Below are positions 8,173 to 17,605 of a stretch of 64,000 nucleotides of DNA, piece after piece. The stretch lies in the NCBI GenBank assembly GCA_963775625.1, contig CAVZJM010000005.1:36182-100181 (forward strand), given 5' to 3'. The first letter of the stretch is position 1. Every line of letters begins with the position of its first letter. The notes beneath the pieces were generated by a model. It ran no database searches, was not told the origin of the DNA, and saw only the letters and a program-made list of their open reading frames with translations. This DNA is from JAIBJN01 sp963775625. Its GTDB lineage: Bacteria > Actinomycetota > Thermoleophilia > Gaiellales > Gaiellaceae. The translations under genes and the position numbers were made by a program.

Positions 8173-9081
8173 CTACTCGAGGACGGGTGGAGCGGATGCG
8201 TTGATCCACTCCTCCTGGAACTGCTCGATCGTCCCGTCCGCCTGGAGCACGGCGATCGCCTCGTTGACGCAGTCTCGCAGCGGGTTCCCCTCCTCGAAGA
8301 GGAACCCGAGGTACTCCTCGCCGGCCGGGAGCCGCCCGACGATCTTCCCCTTCGGGACCTGGACGGCCGTGACGTAGAGGGAGGTCGGGAAGTCGACGAC
8401 GATCCCGTCGATCTGCCCGTTCTTCAGCGCCGTGATCGCGTCGATGTTCTTGTCGAAGACCGCGGGATCCTGGTCGGGCTGAACCACGTCGACGATCGCG
8501 TCGTAGCTCGTTGTGCCCAGCTGCGCGCCGAGCTTCGCTCCCTTCAGGTCGGCCAGCGAGGTGGCACCCGCGAACTCCGAGTCCTTCAACGTGACGACGG
8601 CCTGCTCGACGTCGTAGTAGGAGTCGCTGAAGTCGACAGCCTCGTCCCGCTTCGGTGTGTACGAGACCTGGTTGACGTAGAAGTCGAAGTCCTTCGGGCC
8701 CGGCTTGAACGAGTTGTTGAACGGCACGACGACCCAGCGAACCTCGTCCGGGCTGAACCCCATCTGCTCGACGACGGCTGCGGTCACGGCGGCCTCGTAG
8801 CCCTGGTCGGTCGGCGGGCCGGTGGGATCCCACGGGGCGCCCTCGGCGTCCTGGAACCACGGCGGGAAGGACGGGTTGTCGGCGCCGATCGAGAGCGAGC
8901 CGTCGACGACGGTCTCGAGCTCGTCCTTGGCGCACGGGTCGGGCTCGTCGGCGGCCGCGGCCGTGTCGGTCGCCACGTCGGTGGCCGCGGGCTCTTGCGT
9001 CGCCTCGTCGTCGTCACTGCCGCACGCTGCCGTCACACCGAGGAGTGCGACGAGAAGCAGGAGTGCGAGTGGCTTCCGCAT
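8173..9081 (-). CDS. Polar amino-acid ABC transporter, substrate-binding lipoprotein
   Basis: Extracytoplasmic binding protein, solute-binding family 3, about 302 residues. The start is the ATG at 9079-9081, giving MRKPLALLLLVALLGVTAAC with lipobox GVTAAC. The Cys is followed by an acidic and Thr/Ala-rich linker of about 40 residues. Family features are SIGADNPSFPPW, the DFYVNQVSYTPKRDEAVDFS stretch typical of amino-acid binders, and LKGAKLGAQLGTTS. It opens the operon with the permease and ATPase. Gene order SBP-permease-ATPase is standard. Confidence 0.92.
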   Translation of the reverse strand: MRKPLALLLLVALLGVTAACGSDDDEATQEPAATDVATDTAAAADEPDPCAKDELETVVDGSLSIGADNPSFPPWFQDAEGAPWDPTGPPTDQGYEAAVTAAVVEQMGFSPDEVRWVVVPFNNSFKPGPKDFDFYVNQVSYTPKRDEAVDFSDSYYDVEQAVVTLKDSEFAGATSLADLKGAKLGAQLGTTSYDAIVDVVQPDQDPAVFDKNIDAITALKNGQIDGIVVDFPTSLYVTAVQVPKGKIVGRLPAGEEYLGFLFEEGNPLRDCVNEAIAVLQADGTIEQFQEEWINASAPPVLE

Positions 9082-9333
9082 GCGTTCGCCCGACCCGATC
9101 CGGGGGGGTGCCGAGACTACCACGAACCGGCAGGGAGCCTGGCTTGACCTTGCCTGGCCGATGCTCTTGAATGGCCTGGTTGCTTCAGCGGCGATCGAGG
9201 GGATGCCGCGTGCGGGCCGGGACGAGCATGAGCGCTACCGCACTGTGTTCGAGCTGGCTGTGCCACGGGCACCGCGCCGCTTCATGAGGGGGCTCGACAC
9301 CCCTTCGCGTCTTCCATGAGGAGGTGCTTCGAC
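9082..9333. other. Intergenic gap between ABC operon and M14 gene
   Basis: I see no recognisable gene here. An open frame across it ends at 9319 but has no family resemblance and no convincing start. The stretch must hold the divergent promoters. A strong Shine-Dalgarno AGGAGG lies at 9319-9324. Confidence 0.4.
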
Positions 9334-11940
9334 TTGGCAGGCAGACTTCGAAGACTCGTCCTACTGACGCTGGCGGTGCTCACCGTCTCGCTCGGGTTGG
9401 CGGGCAACGCCGGGGCGCAGCTGACGCCGCCGTGGTGCGGCACGCCGGAGTCCGACGCGGCAGAAAACCTTCCGGACGGAACCGACCCGGCCGACCCGCC
9501 CGGCAGCTTCCCGCACATCCCCTACTACGCGATCGGCTGCACGCTCGACCAGATCGAGGCCGATCAGCTCGGCAACCGCATGACCGTGGAGGTCATCGGC
9601 CAGTCCGCGCTCGGGCGGCCGCTCTACGGGGTCGTCTTCAACCCGCGCGAGACGCCGCAGCAGATCCGCGACTATCAGCGCTGGGTTCAGTACCGCGGCC
9701 TCGCGCTCACGAATCCCGCGCGCGCGCAGGAGCTCCTGGATCGCTGGGGCGCCAACATCAAGGTCCCCGTCTTCGTCAACGGCGCCATCCACGGGAACGA
9801 GTACGAGGGCGTCGAGTCGAACATGCAGCTCATCGAGGAGCTGGCCACGACCCCGTACGGCGCGAACGCGAAGTTCGACGACATCCTCAACCACGTCATC
9901 CTCGTCTTCAACGTGATCCAGAACCCGGACGGCCGCGTGGCCGGGACGAGGGCCAACGGCAACGGCTTCGACATGAACCGCGACTTCCTCACGCAGTCGC
10001 AGTCGGAGGTCCGGGCCACGGTGGCGCAGATTCAGAAGTGGCTGCCGGTCGAGGTGCTCGACCTCCACGGCTACGTCACCCCGACGCTGATCGAGGCGAC
10101 GACGAAGCCCCACAACCCGAGCATCGAGTACGACCTCTGGCTCAAGTGGAACCAGGACCGGATCGACTTCAACGAGGCCGCCATGAACGCGGCGGGCTTC
10201 GACGTCACGCGGCCGATCAACGACTGGTGCGCCGACGGGAGCATCCCGGTCGCCGGCATCTGCGACGACGGCACGGACCGGTTCGGCCCGCAGTGGGCCG
10301 AGAGCTGGGACGACTGGGGCCCGTTCTACACGCCGATGTACGCACAGCACGTCGGCCTCGACGGCTCCACGGTCGAGATGTGCAACCAGACGGACGGCGA
10401 CTGCGGAATCCCGGGCGACGCCATTGCGGAAACGCCCGGCCGCCTGGGCTCGTTCGAGATCCAGTACAACGTCACGACCTCGTCGCTCGAGTACGTGTCG
10501 GCGAACCGCAACGAGATGCTCCACGACGAGGCCGAGCGGTATCGCCGCGGCGTCGCGGGCGAGGCTCGCGTCGACTGCTGCGATCCCCCGTTCGACGTCG
10601 ACAACAACTGGATGAAGGAGTTCCCCGACGCGTACGTGATCCCGGTCGACACCGGCCAGCGGTCGAACGCCGAGGCGAAGCGCCTCGTCGACTGGCTGCT
10701 CAGGAACGGAATCGAGGTGGACACGCTTCGCTTCGGGACGACCTTCGACGGCGTCGTCTTCGACAGGGGCTCGTACGTCGTCTGGATGGACCAGGCGCAT
10801 CGCGGGCTCGCCGACACGGCGCTCAACGTCGGTCTCGACGTCTCCGACCGGATCAGCATCCTCTACGCGCCTCCGGCAGCCTGGAGCCACGGCTACCTCT
10901 GGGGCGCCGACATCGTCGAGATCCCGCTCGACTCCGGCTTCTCGCCGGTGACCAACCGGATCACCAGGACGACGACGCCTCCGGGCGGCGTCGAGGCCGG
11001 CCGTGCCGACGCCTATGCGCTCGAGCTGGACTCGGCGACGGCCGTGCGCGTCCTCAACTTGCTGGTCGGAGGTGGACTGACGGCCGAGATGGCGCTCGAA
11101 GCGTTCCCGGCCAGGACGGGCGGCACGCTGCCGGCCGGCACGATCCTCTTCGGGGCCGATCAGGCCACGAAGGTGAAGCTGGCAACGGCGGGCCGCAACA
11201 ACGGCCTCCTGTTCCGGCGACTCCTGGCCACGGATCTTCCGGCCTCGACCGATCCGATCGACCGCGTCCCGCGGATCGTCGCCCTGACGGGCGCCGTGAA
11301 CCAGGACGTCTGGTCGCTCCGGAACCTCGCGTTCCCGGTGGACTTCATGACGACGGGCGCGATCAACTCGGCCCCGACCGATCCACTCGTGAACTACGAC
11401 GTGATCTGGAACACCGGGAACTGGCCGAGCGCGGCACAGCCGACCGCCCGGGCCCGCCTGACGGCGTTCTTCCTCGCCGGCGGCGGATACCTGGGATCGG
11501 GCCAGGGTGGGGCGAACTTCCTCACGGCCGGGCTCCAGACCACCAGCATGGTCGTGGACGATTCGGTGCCTCCGGGCGAACCGAACGTCGGCGAGAGCGG
11601 AATCATCCGCTGGGTGAACGAGGGTTCGGCAAGCCCGATCACAGGCGCATACCCGGCAGAGGACACGGCGATCGTCGATCCGCCGATCTGGTTCTCCGCG
11701 GTGCCGGCGTCCTTCTCGGTGGACGCACGGCTGCCGCTGACGGACTTCTTCCTCTCGGGCATGTGGCACCTGGACGAGCCCGACTCGGCAGGGGCTCCCG
11801 GATCGCCGTTCGTCATCCACGGGATGAACGACGCCGCCACGTCCCGACTCGTGAGCTTCGCGATGAACCCGCTCTACCGGGCGGATCCGGAGCGCGAGTG
11901 GCCGATGGTCGGCGCAGGCGCCTACTGGGCAGACCAGTAG
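9334..11940 (+). CDS. Secreted M14-family zinc carboxypeptidase
   Basis: Large exported metallocarboxypeptidase of about 868 residues. The signal peptide ends near GNAGAQ. The M14 zinc site is HGNE (HxxE, about residue 153) with the third His in LDLHGY. NPDG and MNRDF match substrate-binding positions. The C-terminal ~400 residues form a region I cannot assign that may be an accessory domain. The TTG at 9334 lies 9 bases downstream of AGGAGG, whereas the in-frame ATG at 9316 sits in front of it, so TTG is preferred. It would trim peptides outside the cell, consistent with the adjacent amino-acid importer. Confidence 0.88.
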   Translation: MAGRLRRLVLLTLAVLTVSLGLAGNAGAQLTPPWCGTPESDAAENLPDGTDPADPPGSFPHIPYYAIGCTLDQIEADQLGNRMTVEVIGQSALGRPLYGVVFNPRETPQQIRDYQRWVQYRGLALTNPARAQELLDRWGANIKVPVFVNGAIHGNEYEGVESNMQLIEELATTPYGANAKFDDILNHVILVFNVIQNPDGRVAGTRANGNGFDMNRDFLTQSQSEVRATVAQIQKWLPVEVLDLHGYVTPTLIEATTKPHNPSIEYDLWLKWNQDRIDFNEAAMNAAGFDVTRPINDWCADGSIPVAGICDDGTDRFGPQWAESWDDWGPFYTPMYAQHVGLDGSTVEMCNQTDGDCGIPGDAIAETPGRLGSFEIQYNVTTSSLEYVSANRNEMLHDEAERYRRGVAGEARVDCCDPPFDVDNNWMKEFPDAYVIPVDTGQRSNAEAKRLVDWLLRNGIEVDTLRFGTTFDGVVFDRGSYVVWMDQAHRGLADTALNVGLDVSDRISILYAPPAAWSHGYLWGADIVEIPLDSGFSPVTNRITRTTTPPGGVEAGRADAYALELDSATAVRVLNLLVGGGLTAEMALEAFPARTGGTLPAGTILFGADQATKVKLATAGRNNGLLFRRLLATDLPASTDPIDRVPRIVALTGAVNQDVWSLRNLAFPVDFMTTGAINSAPTDPLVNYDVIWNTGNWPSAAQPTARARLTAFFLAGGGYLGSGQGGANFLTAGLQTTSMVVDDSVPPGEPNVGESGIIRWVNEGSASPITGAYPAEDTAIVDPPIWFSAVPASFSVDARLPLTDFFLSGMWHLDEPDSAGAPGSPFVIHGMNDAATSRLVSFAMNPLYRADPEREWPMVGAGAYWADQ

Positions 11941-11970
11941 ACGGCCAACCGTCAACTAAGCAACCAGCGC

Positions 11971-11994
11971 GAGGGGCGGGGAAACCCGCCCCTC
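11971..11994. terminator. Strong intergenic hairpin with GAAA loop
   Basis: GAGGGGCGGG (11971-11980) pairs perfectly with CCCGCCCCTC (11985-11994) around a GAAA tetraloop. It sits between the converging M14 and lipoprotein genes and suits a bidirectional terminator, although the following bases are only modestly T-rich. Confidence 0.65.
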
Positions 11995-12004
11995 GTCTTC
12001 CCAC

Positions 12005-12886
12005 CTACTCGACCGGCACGAGGGCCGGGAGGAAGCGAACCATCCCGGGCCCGTACTCCTCGTCGACCAGCGCCTGTGCGCGGCCGTCCGCGTCGGCGGC
12101 CACGTCGATGAAGACCATCGGCGGGAGCCCACCCGTGTCCGACCCAAGGAGCTTGAGCCCGAGCTCTGGGAGGCGCGCCTCCACCTCCTTGCGGATCTGC
12201 GCGAGCTCCTGGGCGGTCGGAACGTCGCGCTCGACGACGCAGAGAGGGCCGTCCCACACCTCGCGGATCGCGGTCTCGTGACGGTCGGCTTGCCCCGTAA
12301 AGACGGCGACGAAGACGACCGGGCTGAACTCCTGCAGCTCCTTGTCGAGGTGGTCGTTCCAGGAGATGACGTAGTCAGGCTGCGACCTCGCGTACGCGTG
12401 CGCCCGGCGTGCCTCCTCCTGCGTGTTGTGCTCCGGGTCGGGCGCGACCCAGCCGCCTTCGGGCTCAGGACAGGGATTCTCGTAGACGTAGGCCTCGGGC
12501 ACATCGGGCTCTTCGAACGGCCCCACTTCGGCAACGGTGAACACCTCACCGTCGAACCTGCCGACAACGTGGTAGCCGCCCCAGGTCGTCCCGTCCATGG
12601 ATCTCTCGCCGCCGACCGCCTCCCAGTCCCAGTTGGCAATCCGAACGTCGCCGCACTGCGGCGGCAGCGACAGCAGGATCCCACCTAGGCAGAGCATCGG
12701 CCCATCCGTGGCCTCCAGCACAGTCGCGCTCGCCTCGTAGAGCTGCGGCGCATCGGCTGAAGGTACGGTCGGTGGCGACTCGTCTGTCGGGCTCGTGCTC
12801 CGGCCGACAGCCCCCGGCTCGCCGGAGCCGCAGGCGAAGGGCCACAAGGCTGCAAGAGCCAGCGTGGCGAGGGCGATCTTGGGCAT
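12005..12886 (-). CDS. Lipoprotein of unknown function, paralogue 1
   Basis: A 293-residue exported lipoprotein with lipobox WPFAC (Cys at ~19) and a Ser/Pro/Thr linker. The mature part aligns along its length with the product of 12920-13825. Shared stretches include QLYEA, SLPPQCG, the NWDWEAV/GWDWEAV pair, TTWGxYxVVG, FDGExFTVxEVGP, PCPEPEGGWVA and AIREVWxGPLCV. Four or more conserved Cys suggest disulfides in an extracytoplasmic domain. I do not recognise the family. The two genes are tandem, 33 bases apart, and presumably arose by duplication. Confidence 0.75.
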   Translation of the reverse strand: MPKIALATLALAALWPFACGSGEPGAVGRSTSPTDESPPTVPSADAPQLYEASATVLEATDGPMLCLGGILLSLPPQCGDVRIANWDWEAVGGERSMDGTTWGGYHVVGRFDGEVFTVAEVGPFEEPDVPEAYVYENPCPEPEGGWVAPDPEHNTQEEARRAHAYARSQPDYVISWNDHLDKELQEFSPVVFVAVFTGQADRHETAIREVWDGPLCVVERDVPTAQELAQIRKEVEARLPELGLKLLGSDTGGLPPMVFIDVAADADGRAQALVDEEYGPGMVRFLPALVPVE

Positions 12887-12919
12887 GTGTCTCTTCTACG
12901 CCCTCGCTGACCCCGGGCG

Positions 12920-13825
12920 TCACTCCGCGACCGGCGTCAGCTCAGGGACGACGCGTACCAGGCCCGGTCCGAACCGCTCGTCGACCGCGGCCTGTCCTGC
13001 ACCGCCTGGGTCGACGACCACGCCCATCTCGGCGGCCAGCCCCACTGGCCCGCTGGCCGACCACAGGTACCGCAGGCCCAGCTCGTCCTGGATGAAGCCC
13101 GTGGCTTCCTCGCGGATCTCCGCAAGCTGCTCAGCGGTGGGGCCCTGTCGCTCGGTGACACACAGCGGGCCGCCCCAAACCTCGCGGATTGCGGCCTCGG
13201 CGCCGGCGGCGTCCTCGGCGACGACGACGTTCATGATCTGGAGGACCGGCTTGCCCTCGTTCAGCCTCTGAGCCAGCTCGCCGTCCGTGAAGTCACCGGC
13301 GTAGTCAACCCAGAGGGCGACGTAGTCCGCGCGCGCTTGCGCCATCGACGCGCCTGCGGCGAAGTCCGAGTCCGCGGCTCGGCTCGGGTCGAGTGCGACC
13401 CAGCCTCCTTCGGGCTCGGGACACGGCGTGCTGAAGTCGCGCTCGCCCGCGCGATCGGCAGCGTGGCCGTCGTAGGGCCCGACCTCCTTGACCGTGAAGG
13501 TCTCGCCGTCGAACGTGCCGACGACGCGGTAGTCCCCCCACGTTGTCCCACCCGCGCTCTCCTCGCCCTCGACCGCCTCCCAGTCCCAGCCGACGAGCGG
13601 AAGGCCGCCGCACTGCGGAGGCAGGGAGTCCTCGACCCCGCCCATGCACAGCTTCGGCCCGTCCGCATCGCCCAGCACGGTCGTGTTCGCCTCGTAGAGC
13701 TGCTCGGGGTCGAGCTTCGGAACGGTGGCGGAAGACGGCTCGGCGGCCACGTCCGGGTCACCTGCGCCACACGCGGCCGACACCAGGACGCCGAGAATCA
13801 CGCCGCCGAGCAGAAGCGTTCGCAT
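12920..13825 (-). CDS. Lipoprotein of unknown function, paralogue 2
   Basis: A 301-residue exported lipoprotein with lipobox VSAAC (Cys at ~19), first gene of the tandem pair. The conserved core is the same as in its neighbour (PCPEPEGGWVALDP, SLPPQCGG, GWDWEAVEGEES). The middle region after the Pro-Cys motif is the most divergent part, which would fit different ligands on a common fold. No catalytic motif is evident. The start ATG at 13823-13825 gives a standard signal peptide. Confidence 0.75.
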   Translation of the reverse strand: MRTLLLGGVILGVLVSAACGAGDPDVAAEPSSATVPKLDPEQLYEANTTVLGDADGPKLCMGGVEDSLPPQCGGLPLVGWDWEAVEGEESAGGTTWGDYRVVGTFDGETFTVKEVGPYDGHAADRAGERDFSTPCPEPEGGWVALDPSRAADSDFAAGASMAQARADYVALWVDYAGDFTDGELAQRLNEGKPVLQIMNVVVAEDAAGAEAAIREVWGGPLCVTERQGPTAEQLAEIREEATGFIQDELGLRYLWSASGPVGLAAEMGVVVDPGGAGQAAVDERFGPGLVRVVPELTPVAE

Positions 13826-13868
13826 GCTTATTTTGACGACGGGCGGATGCGGAAAGTTCCTGGACGGA

Positions 13869-14342
13869 TCAGCGCCGGTCGAAGAGGCCTCCGAAGAGGT
13901 CGGCCACCGACGAGCCGCCTTCGATCAGCCAGTCGAGCGGCGCGCGGTCGACCACCTCCCGCATGATCCTGGCCTCGAGCCCGCCGATGCCGCCGCGCGC
14001 TTCGGCGTCGTCGATCGCCTCGAGGAGGCCCGAGCGGACCGCGCGCTCGAGCGTCTCGCGATCCCACTCGACGTCGCGGCCCAGCTCCGGGTCGATGGAG
14101 AGGACGAGCTCCTCGCGCGTCGTGTTCAGCTCGCAGGCAGCCCCGTCGAGCCCGTCGAGGACGATGCGCTGGAGCGTCGCCTGGAAGCCCTCGCCGGGGA
14201 AGGCCTCGCGCTGTTCGCACGGATCGGCGACGGCCGGCTCGCCGTAGGTCAGGGCGCCCTTGGAGAGCTCGATGCCGATCAGCACCGCGGCCGCCAGACC
14301 GAGCGCGCCCAGCGCGAGCAATCCCTGCCGGCGGCGGCTCAC
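13869..14342 (-). CDS. Hypothetical membrane-anchored protein
   Basis: A 157-residue protein with a short basic N-terminus (MSRRRQ), one hydrophobic anchor (about 8-24) and an extracytoplasmic acidic helical region. Two Cys residues (about 42 and 69) could pair. Its start overlaps the stop of the upstream MFS gene by 4 bases, so it is co-translated and may be an accessory to that transporter. I do not recognise the family. Confidence 0.6.
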   Translation of the reverse strand: MSRRRQGLLALGALGLAAAVLIGIELSKGALTYGEPAVADPCEQREAFPGEGFQATLQRIVLDGLDGAACELNTTREELVLSIDPELGRDVEWDRETLERAVRSGLLEAIDDAEARGGIGGLEARIMREVVDRAPLDWLIEGGSSVADLFGGLFDRR

Positions 14343-15586
14343 GCCACGGCCCTTCTGCCGAAGGCCAGCCCGAAGAGCCCGGCGAGGACCGCGAAGAGCG
14401 CCGAGAGCACGAAGGAGGAGCGAAAGGCCCGCGTCAGCACGGCCTGCACGGACTCGAGCAGCGAGTCGCGTGCGGCGGCGACCTCGGGGTCGCCGGCCGC
14501 ACCGTTCTCCTCGAAGGGCCGCGACAGGTCGGGAATCTCACCCTCCGGCACCCGCTGGAACTCCCGGTAGAGGTCGAGCGTGATCGGAATCTTGGTCGTC
14601 AGCGGGAGCTGAGCGTCGAGGATCACCGCCGTCGCGTTCAGCGTGGCCGTCTCCTCGGCGTCGTCCAGCTCGGAGGCAAGGAGCGGCGCGACCGCCAGGA
14701 GCCCGACGACAAGGCCGACATGGCGCACGCCGACCGAGGTGGCGCTGCTCCGCGAGAGGTCGCCCTGCCGGGCCAGCGACGCACGCGTCAGCGGCGGCAG
14801 CGCGAGGCCCAGGCCGACGCCGGCGAGAGCCAGAGCGGGCACCGCATAGGCCGGGTCGCTGGCGGGCAGCAGGGCGAGCGCGGCGAGGCCCGCCGCCAGG
14901 AGGGCCGAGCCCCCGACGACGTCGGCCGGCCCGGAGAGCCGAGCGGAGAGCGGCCGGGCGCACAGGGCCGCCACCGGCAACGCGCTCACGATCCCGGCTC
15001 CCGCGAGTGGGCCGTAGTCCCACACGGTGACGATCAGGAGCACAGCCAGGAAGAGCGCGCCGACGAGCGCCGCATACGTGAAGACGAGCGCGGCCGCAGA
15101 GCCGAGGGGCGCGCGGCCCTTCTCCGTCGGCGGCGGCAGCGCGCGCACGGCCGGCTGCAGGGCGGCCGCGATCGCCGCCGCGGCCAGCGGCGCCTGGACG
15201 GCGAAGATCGCACGCCAGTCGAAGGCCTCCGTGAGGACGCCGCCGAGCGCCGGGCCGACCGCGGTCCCCAGCGTCCCGGCGCCGACCCAGAGAGCCACGG
15301 CGCGCGAGCGGTCGCCGCTCAGGACGACCAGGAGCGGGAGGGAGGCCCCGAGGAGGAACGCCGCGCCGAGCCCCTGGGCGACTCTCCCGGCAACGAGCGT
15401 CTCCAGGGTCCCGGACACCGCACAGACGACGGACGCAACGAGAAAGAGCCCGAGGCCCGCGAGCGCGAGCCAGGCGGGACGCACGCGCCGTACGAGCGGC
15501 AGGAGCGCGAAGGCGCCGATCACGACCGCGAGGTTGTACGCGGTCACGACCCACGAGATGCGGGGAATCGTGGTCTGGAGCTCCAC
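14339..15586 (-). CDS. MFS transporter, DHA2-like (start unresolved)
   Basis: Drug or metabolite exporter of the major facilitator superfamily. The annotated GTG start gives 415 residues beginning inside the loop after helix 1. The same frame stays open to 15715 and encodes a convincing helix 1 (SIAVAFADSSIVVLALPELF) before a TAG at 15716-15718. No ATG, GTG or TTG lies in that extension. Either an ATC at 15704-15706 starts it, or a lost C in the run at 15698-15700 hides a GTG at 15727-15729. A large extracytoplasmic loop occurs near the C-terminus before the last helix. The gene is followed by an overlapping small membrane-protein gene. Confidence 0.75.
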   Translation of the reverse strand: MELQTTIPRISWVVTAYNLAVVIGAFALLPLVRRVRPAWLALAGLGLFLVASVVCAVSGTLETLVAGRVAQGLGAAFLLGASLPLLVVLSGDRSRAVALWVGAGTLGTAVGPALGGVLTEAFDWRAIFAVQAPLAAAAIAAALQPAVRALPPPTEKGRAPLGSAAALVFTYAALVGALFLAVLLIVTVWDYGPLAGAGIVSALPVAALCARPLSARLSGPADVVGGSALLAAGLAALALLPASDPAYAVPALALAGVGLGLALPPLTRASLARQGDLSRSSATSVGVRHVGLVVGLLAVAPLLASELDDAEETATLNATAVILDAQLPLTTKIPITLDLYREFQRVPEGEIPDLSRPFEENGAAGDPEVAAARDSLLESVQAVLTRAFRSSFVLSALFAVLAGLFGLAFGRRAVA

Positions 15587-15792
15587 AAACAGCTCCGGCA
15601 GGGCCAGAACGACGATCGACGAGTCCGCGAAGGCGACGGCGATCGAGACCGCGAGCGCGATCTCGAGCAGGAGATCCCGCTTCGGGTTGACGGCCTCGGG
15701 CTCGATGGCGGCAGCCTATGCGCTGCCACCTTGCACGGCACGTCACATTGGTGTTTGCTTGCCCGGGCAGAAACGGGAGAAAGGGGCTTACT

Positions 15793-16890
15793 GTGGCAAG
15801 AAAACGCATTGCGGTGGGTGTGATTGCGGCGCTCGTCGTCGCCCTCGCATCAGTTGCACCGGCGACGTCCCGTCCGGACCCGGACGGCGTCGTCGTCGAA
15901 GGGCTCACCGACCCACGCGGCATCGCGGTGGCCGGCGGCCGGACCTTGCTCGTGGCCGAGGGCGACGGCCAGGTCACCAAGATCAAGCCTCGCCGTCACG
16001 GCGGAGCCAAGGTCAGCACGTTTGCGGAGTTTCCGTTCGACCCCGAGCTCGGGCCCTTCCCGGTCGAGGTCGCCTATCAGGGCCCGAACCACGTCTGGGT
16101 GACCCTCGCCGGTGACCCTGACCCCTCGGTCGGCGGTGGAAGCGTCGTGCGCCTCAACCGCAAGGGCAAGATCACGGTCTCGGTCGACATCGCCGGCTAC
16201 CAGGTCACCGATCCGGATCCCGACGACCAGGACGACTTCCCCGAGGAGTCGAACCCGTTCGGGCTCGCGACCCTCACCGGCGGAGGAGTCCTCGTCACCG
16301 ACGCCGCGAACAACGACCTCCTGAAGATCAAGAAGAACAAGAAGATCAAGACGGTCGCGCGCTTCCTGCGCGAGGACGTTCCGTACCCGCCTGTCGACGT
16401 GCCGGACTTCGAGGACCCGCCGCCAGGAACGCCAACTCCGGCGGAGTCCGTCCCCACGGCCGTCGCGATCGGCCCGGACGGCGCGTGGTACGTCTCGGAG
16501 CTCAAGGGCTTCCCGTTCGTCAAGGGCACGTCCCGGATCTGGCGGATCGAGCCGGGGACGAAGAACGCGACCTGCGATCCCCTGAGCCCGGACACCGGCC
16601 CGTGCACGACCTTCGCGACCGGGTTCACCTCCGTGATCGACCTGGCCTTCGGACGTGACGGGACGATGTACGTCCTCGAGATCGCGAAGGAGGGCCTGCT
16701 CGCCGCCGAGCTCACGGGCGACCCGTTCGGCGCGCTCTGGGCCGTCAGCGGCGGGACGAAGACGGAGCTCGCGCCCGGCACGCTGCTGGTACCCGGCGGC
16801 GTCGCGGTCGGCCACAACGGAACGCTCTCCGTCACGACGGGCACGTTCTTCGGCCCGGACGCGGGCGGCGTCGTTCGGATCAACCCCTAA
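15793..16890 (+). CDS. Secreted beta-propeller protein, ScyD/ScyE-like
   Basis: About 365 residues. The GTG at 15793 is preceded by GAAAGGGG and gives a signal peptide (VARKRIAVGVIAALVVALAS, cut after APATS). The mature part has propeller-type repeats: VVVEGLTDPRGIAVAGG, FGLATLTGGGVLVTDAANN, AVAIGPDGAWYVSELKGFP and DLAFGRDGTMYVLEIA. This pattern is typical of the ScyD/ScyE family of exported proteins. No enzyme activity can be assigned. A longer reading from 15718 lacks a ribosome site. Confidence 0.8.
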   Translation: MARKRIAVGVIAALVVALASVAPATSRPDPDGVVVEGLTDPRGIAVAGGRTLLVAEGDGQVTKIKPRRHGGAKVSTFAEFPFDPELGPFPVEVAYQGPNHVWVTLAGDPDPSVGGGSVVRLNRKGKITVSVDIAGYQVTDPDPDDQDDFPEESNPFGLATLTGGGVLVTDAANNDLLKIKKNKKIKTVARFLREDVPYPPVDVPDFEDPPPGTPTPAESVPTAVAIGPDGAWYVSELKGFPFVKGTSRIWRIEPGTKNATCDPLSPDTGPCTTFATGFTSVIDLAFGRDGTMYVLEIAKEGLLAAELTGDPFGALWAVSGGTKTELAPGTLLVPGGVAVGHNGTLSVTTGTFFGPDAGGVVRINP

Positions 16891-16933
16891 CCGAAGCTGG
16901 GAGTGGCGGCCCGGCCCCCGGTCGGGCCGCCTC

Positions 16934-17605
16934 TCAGGCGACCAGGAGCGCGATCGCGGCGAACTGACACGACGCCGCCACGACCGTGAGCAGGTGGAAG
17001 AGCTCGTGGTAGCCGAACACGGTGGGGACGGGGTCGGGCCTGCCCACCGCGTAGACGACCGCGCCGATCGTGTAGAGGATCCCACCCGCGGCGACGAGGG
17101 CCGTGCCGGAGCCTCCTGAAGCTTCGATGATCTGGGGGAGCGCGACGACTCCGACCCAGCCGAGGAAGAGCCCTGCGCCGACCGGCACCCACCGCGGGGC
17201 GTCGAGCCAGAACAGGCGTTGGACGATCGCGAGGGCCGCCCCGATCCAGACGACTCCGAGGATCGAGAACTGCCAGGCGCCGCTCAGCACCAGCAGGCCG
17301 TAAGGCGTGTAGGTGCCGGCGATCAGCAGGTAGATGGACGCGTGGTCGAGCCGCCGCATGACCCGCCGGGCCGCAGGTCTCCAGGTGACCCGGTGGTAGA
17401 GGGCGCTGACGCCGAACGTGAGGACGAGGCTGCCACAGAACGCGGCGGCCGCGAGGCGCTCCCGTCCGCCGGGGGCCGCCCCCACGAGAACCGCGCCGAG
17501 CAGCGCGAAGACGACGAACGCGTACAGGTGGAAGGCCCCGCGGAGGCGAGGCCTGGTCGCCGCTGGCCCGGCCGAGCTACCGGTAGCGGTAGACGATTCG
17601 GCCAC
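16934..17605 (-). CDS. trhA: Hemolysin III / TrhA-family membrane protein
   Basis: Seven-helix integral membrane protein of the PAQR/hemolysin-III family, 223 residues. The three family motifs are visible: SALYHRVTW early, RRLDHASIYLLIAGTYTP in the middle and GYHELFHLLTV near the end, with His residues expected to bind zinc. Members affect membrane homeostasis; a toxin role is not implied. The start overlaps the end of infA by 29 bases, so translation may depend on infA translation. Confidence 0.9.
   Translation of the reverse strand: MAESSTATGSSAGPAATRPRLRGAFHLYAFVVFALLGAVLVGAAPGGRERLAAAAFCGSLVLTFGVSALYHRVTWRPAARRVMRRLDHASIYLLIAGTYTPYGLLVLSGAWQFSILGVVWIGAALAIVQRLFWLDAPRWVPVGAGLFLGWVGVVALPQIIEASGGSGTALVAAGGILYTIGAVVYAVGRPDPVPTVFGYHELFHLLTVVAASCQFAAIALLVA

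Noticed and set aside
8822..9319. Open frame crossing the ABC binding-protein gene into the gap before the M14 gene
   Set aside because: It is mostly antisense to the binding protein, and its last ~70 residues in the gap have no family resemblance or ribosome site.
9361..11955. 864-residue open frame antisense to the M14 carboxypeptidase
   Set aside because: It is the mirror-frame shadow expected in high-GC DNA; composition is Arg/Val/Asp-rich without motifs and the sense strand has a clear M14 enzyme.
16934..17605. Hemolysin name suggesting a toxin
   Set aside because: TrhA/PAQR proteins are membrane-homeostasis proteins; the hemolysin label is historical and no toxin feature is present.
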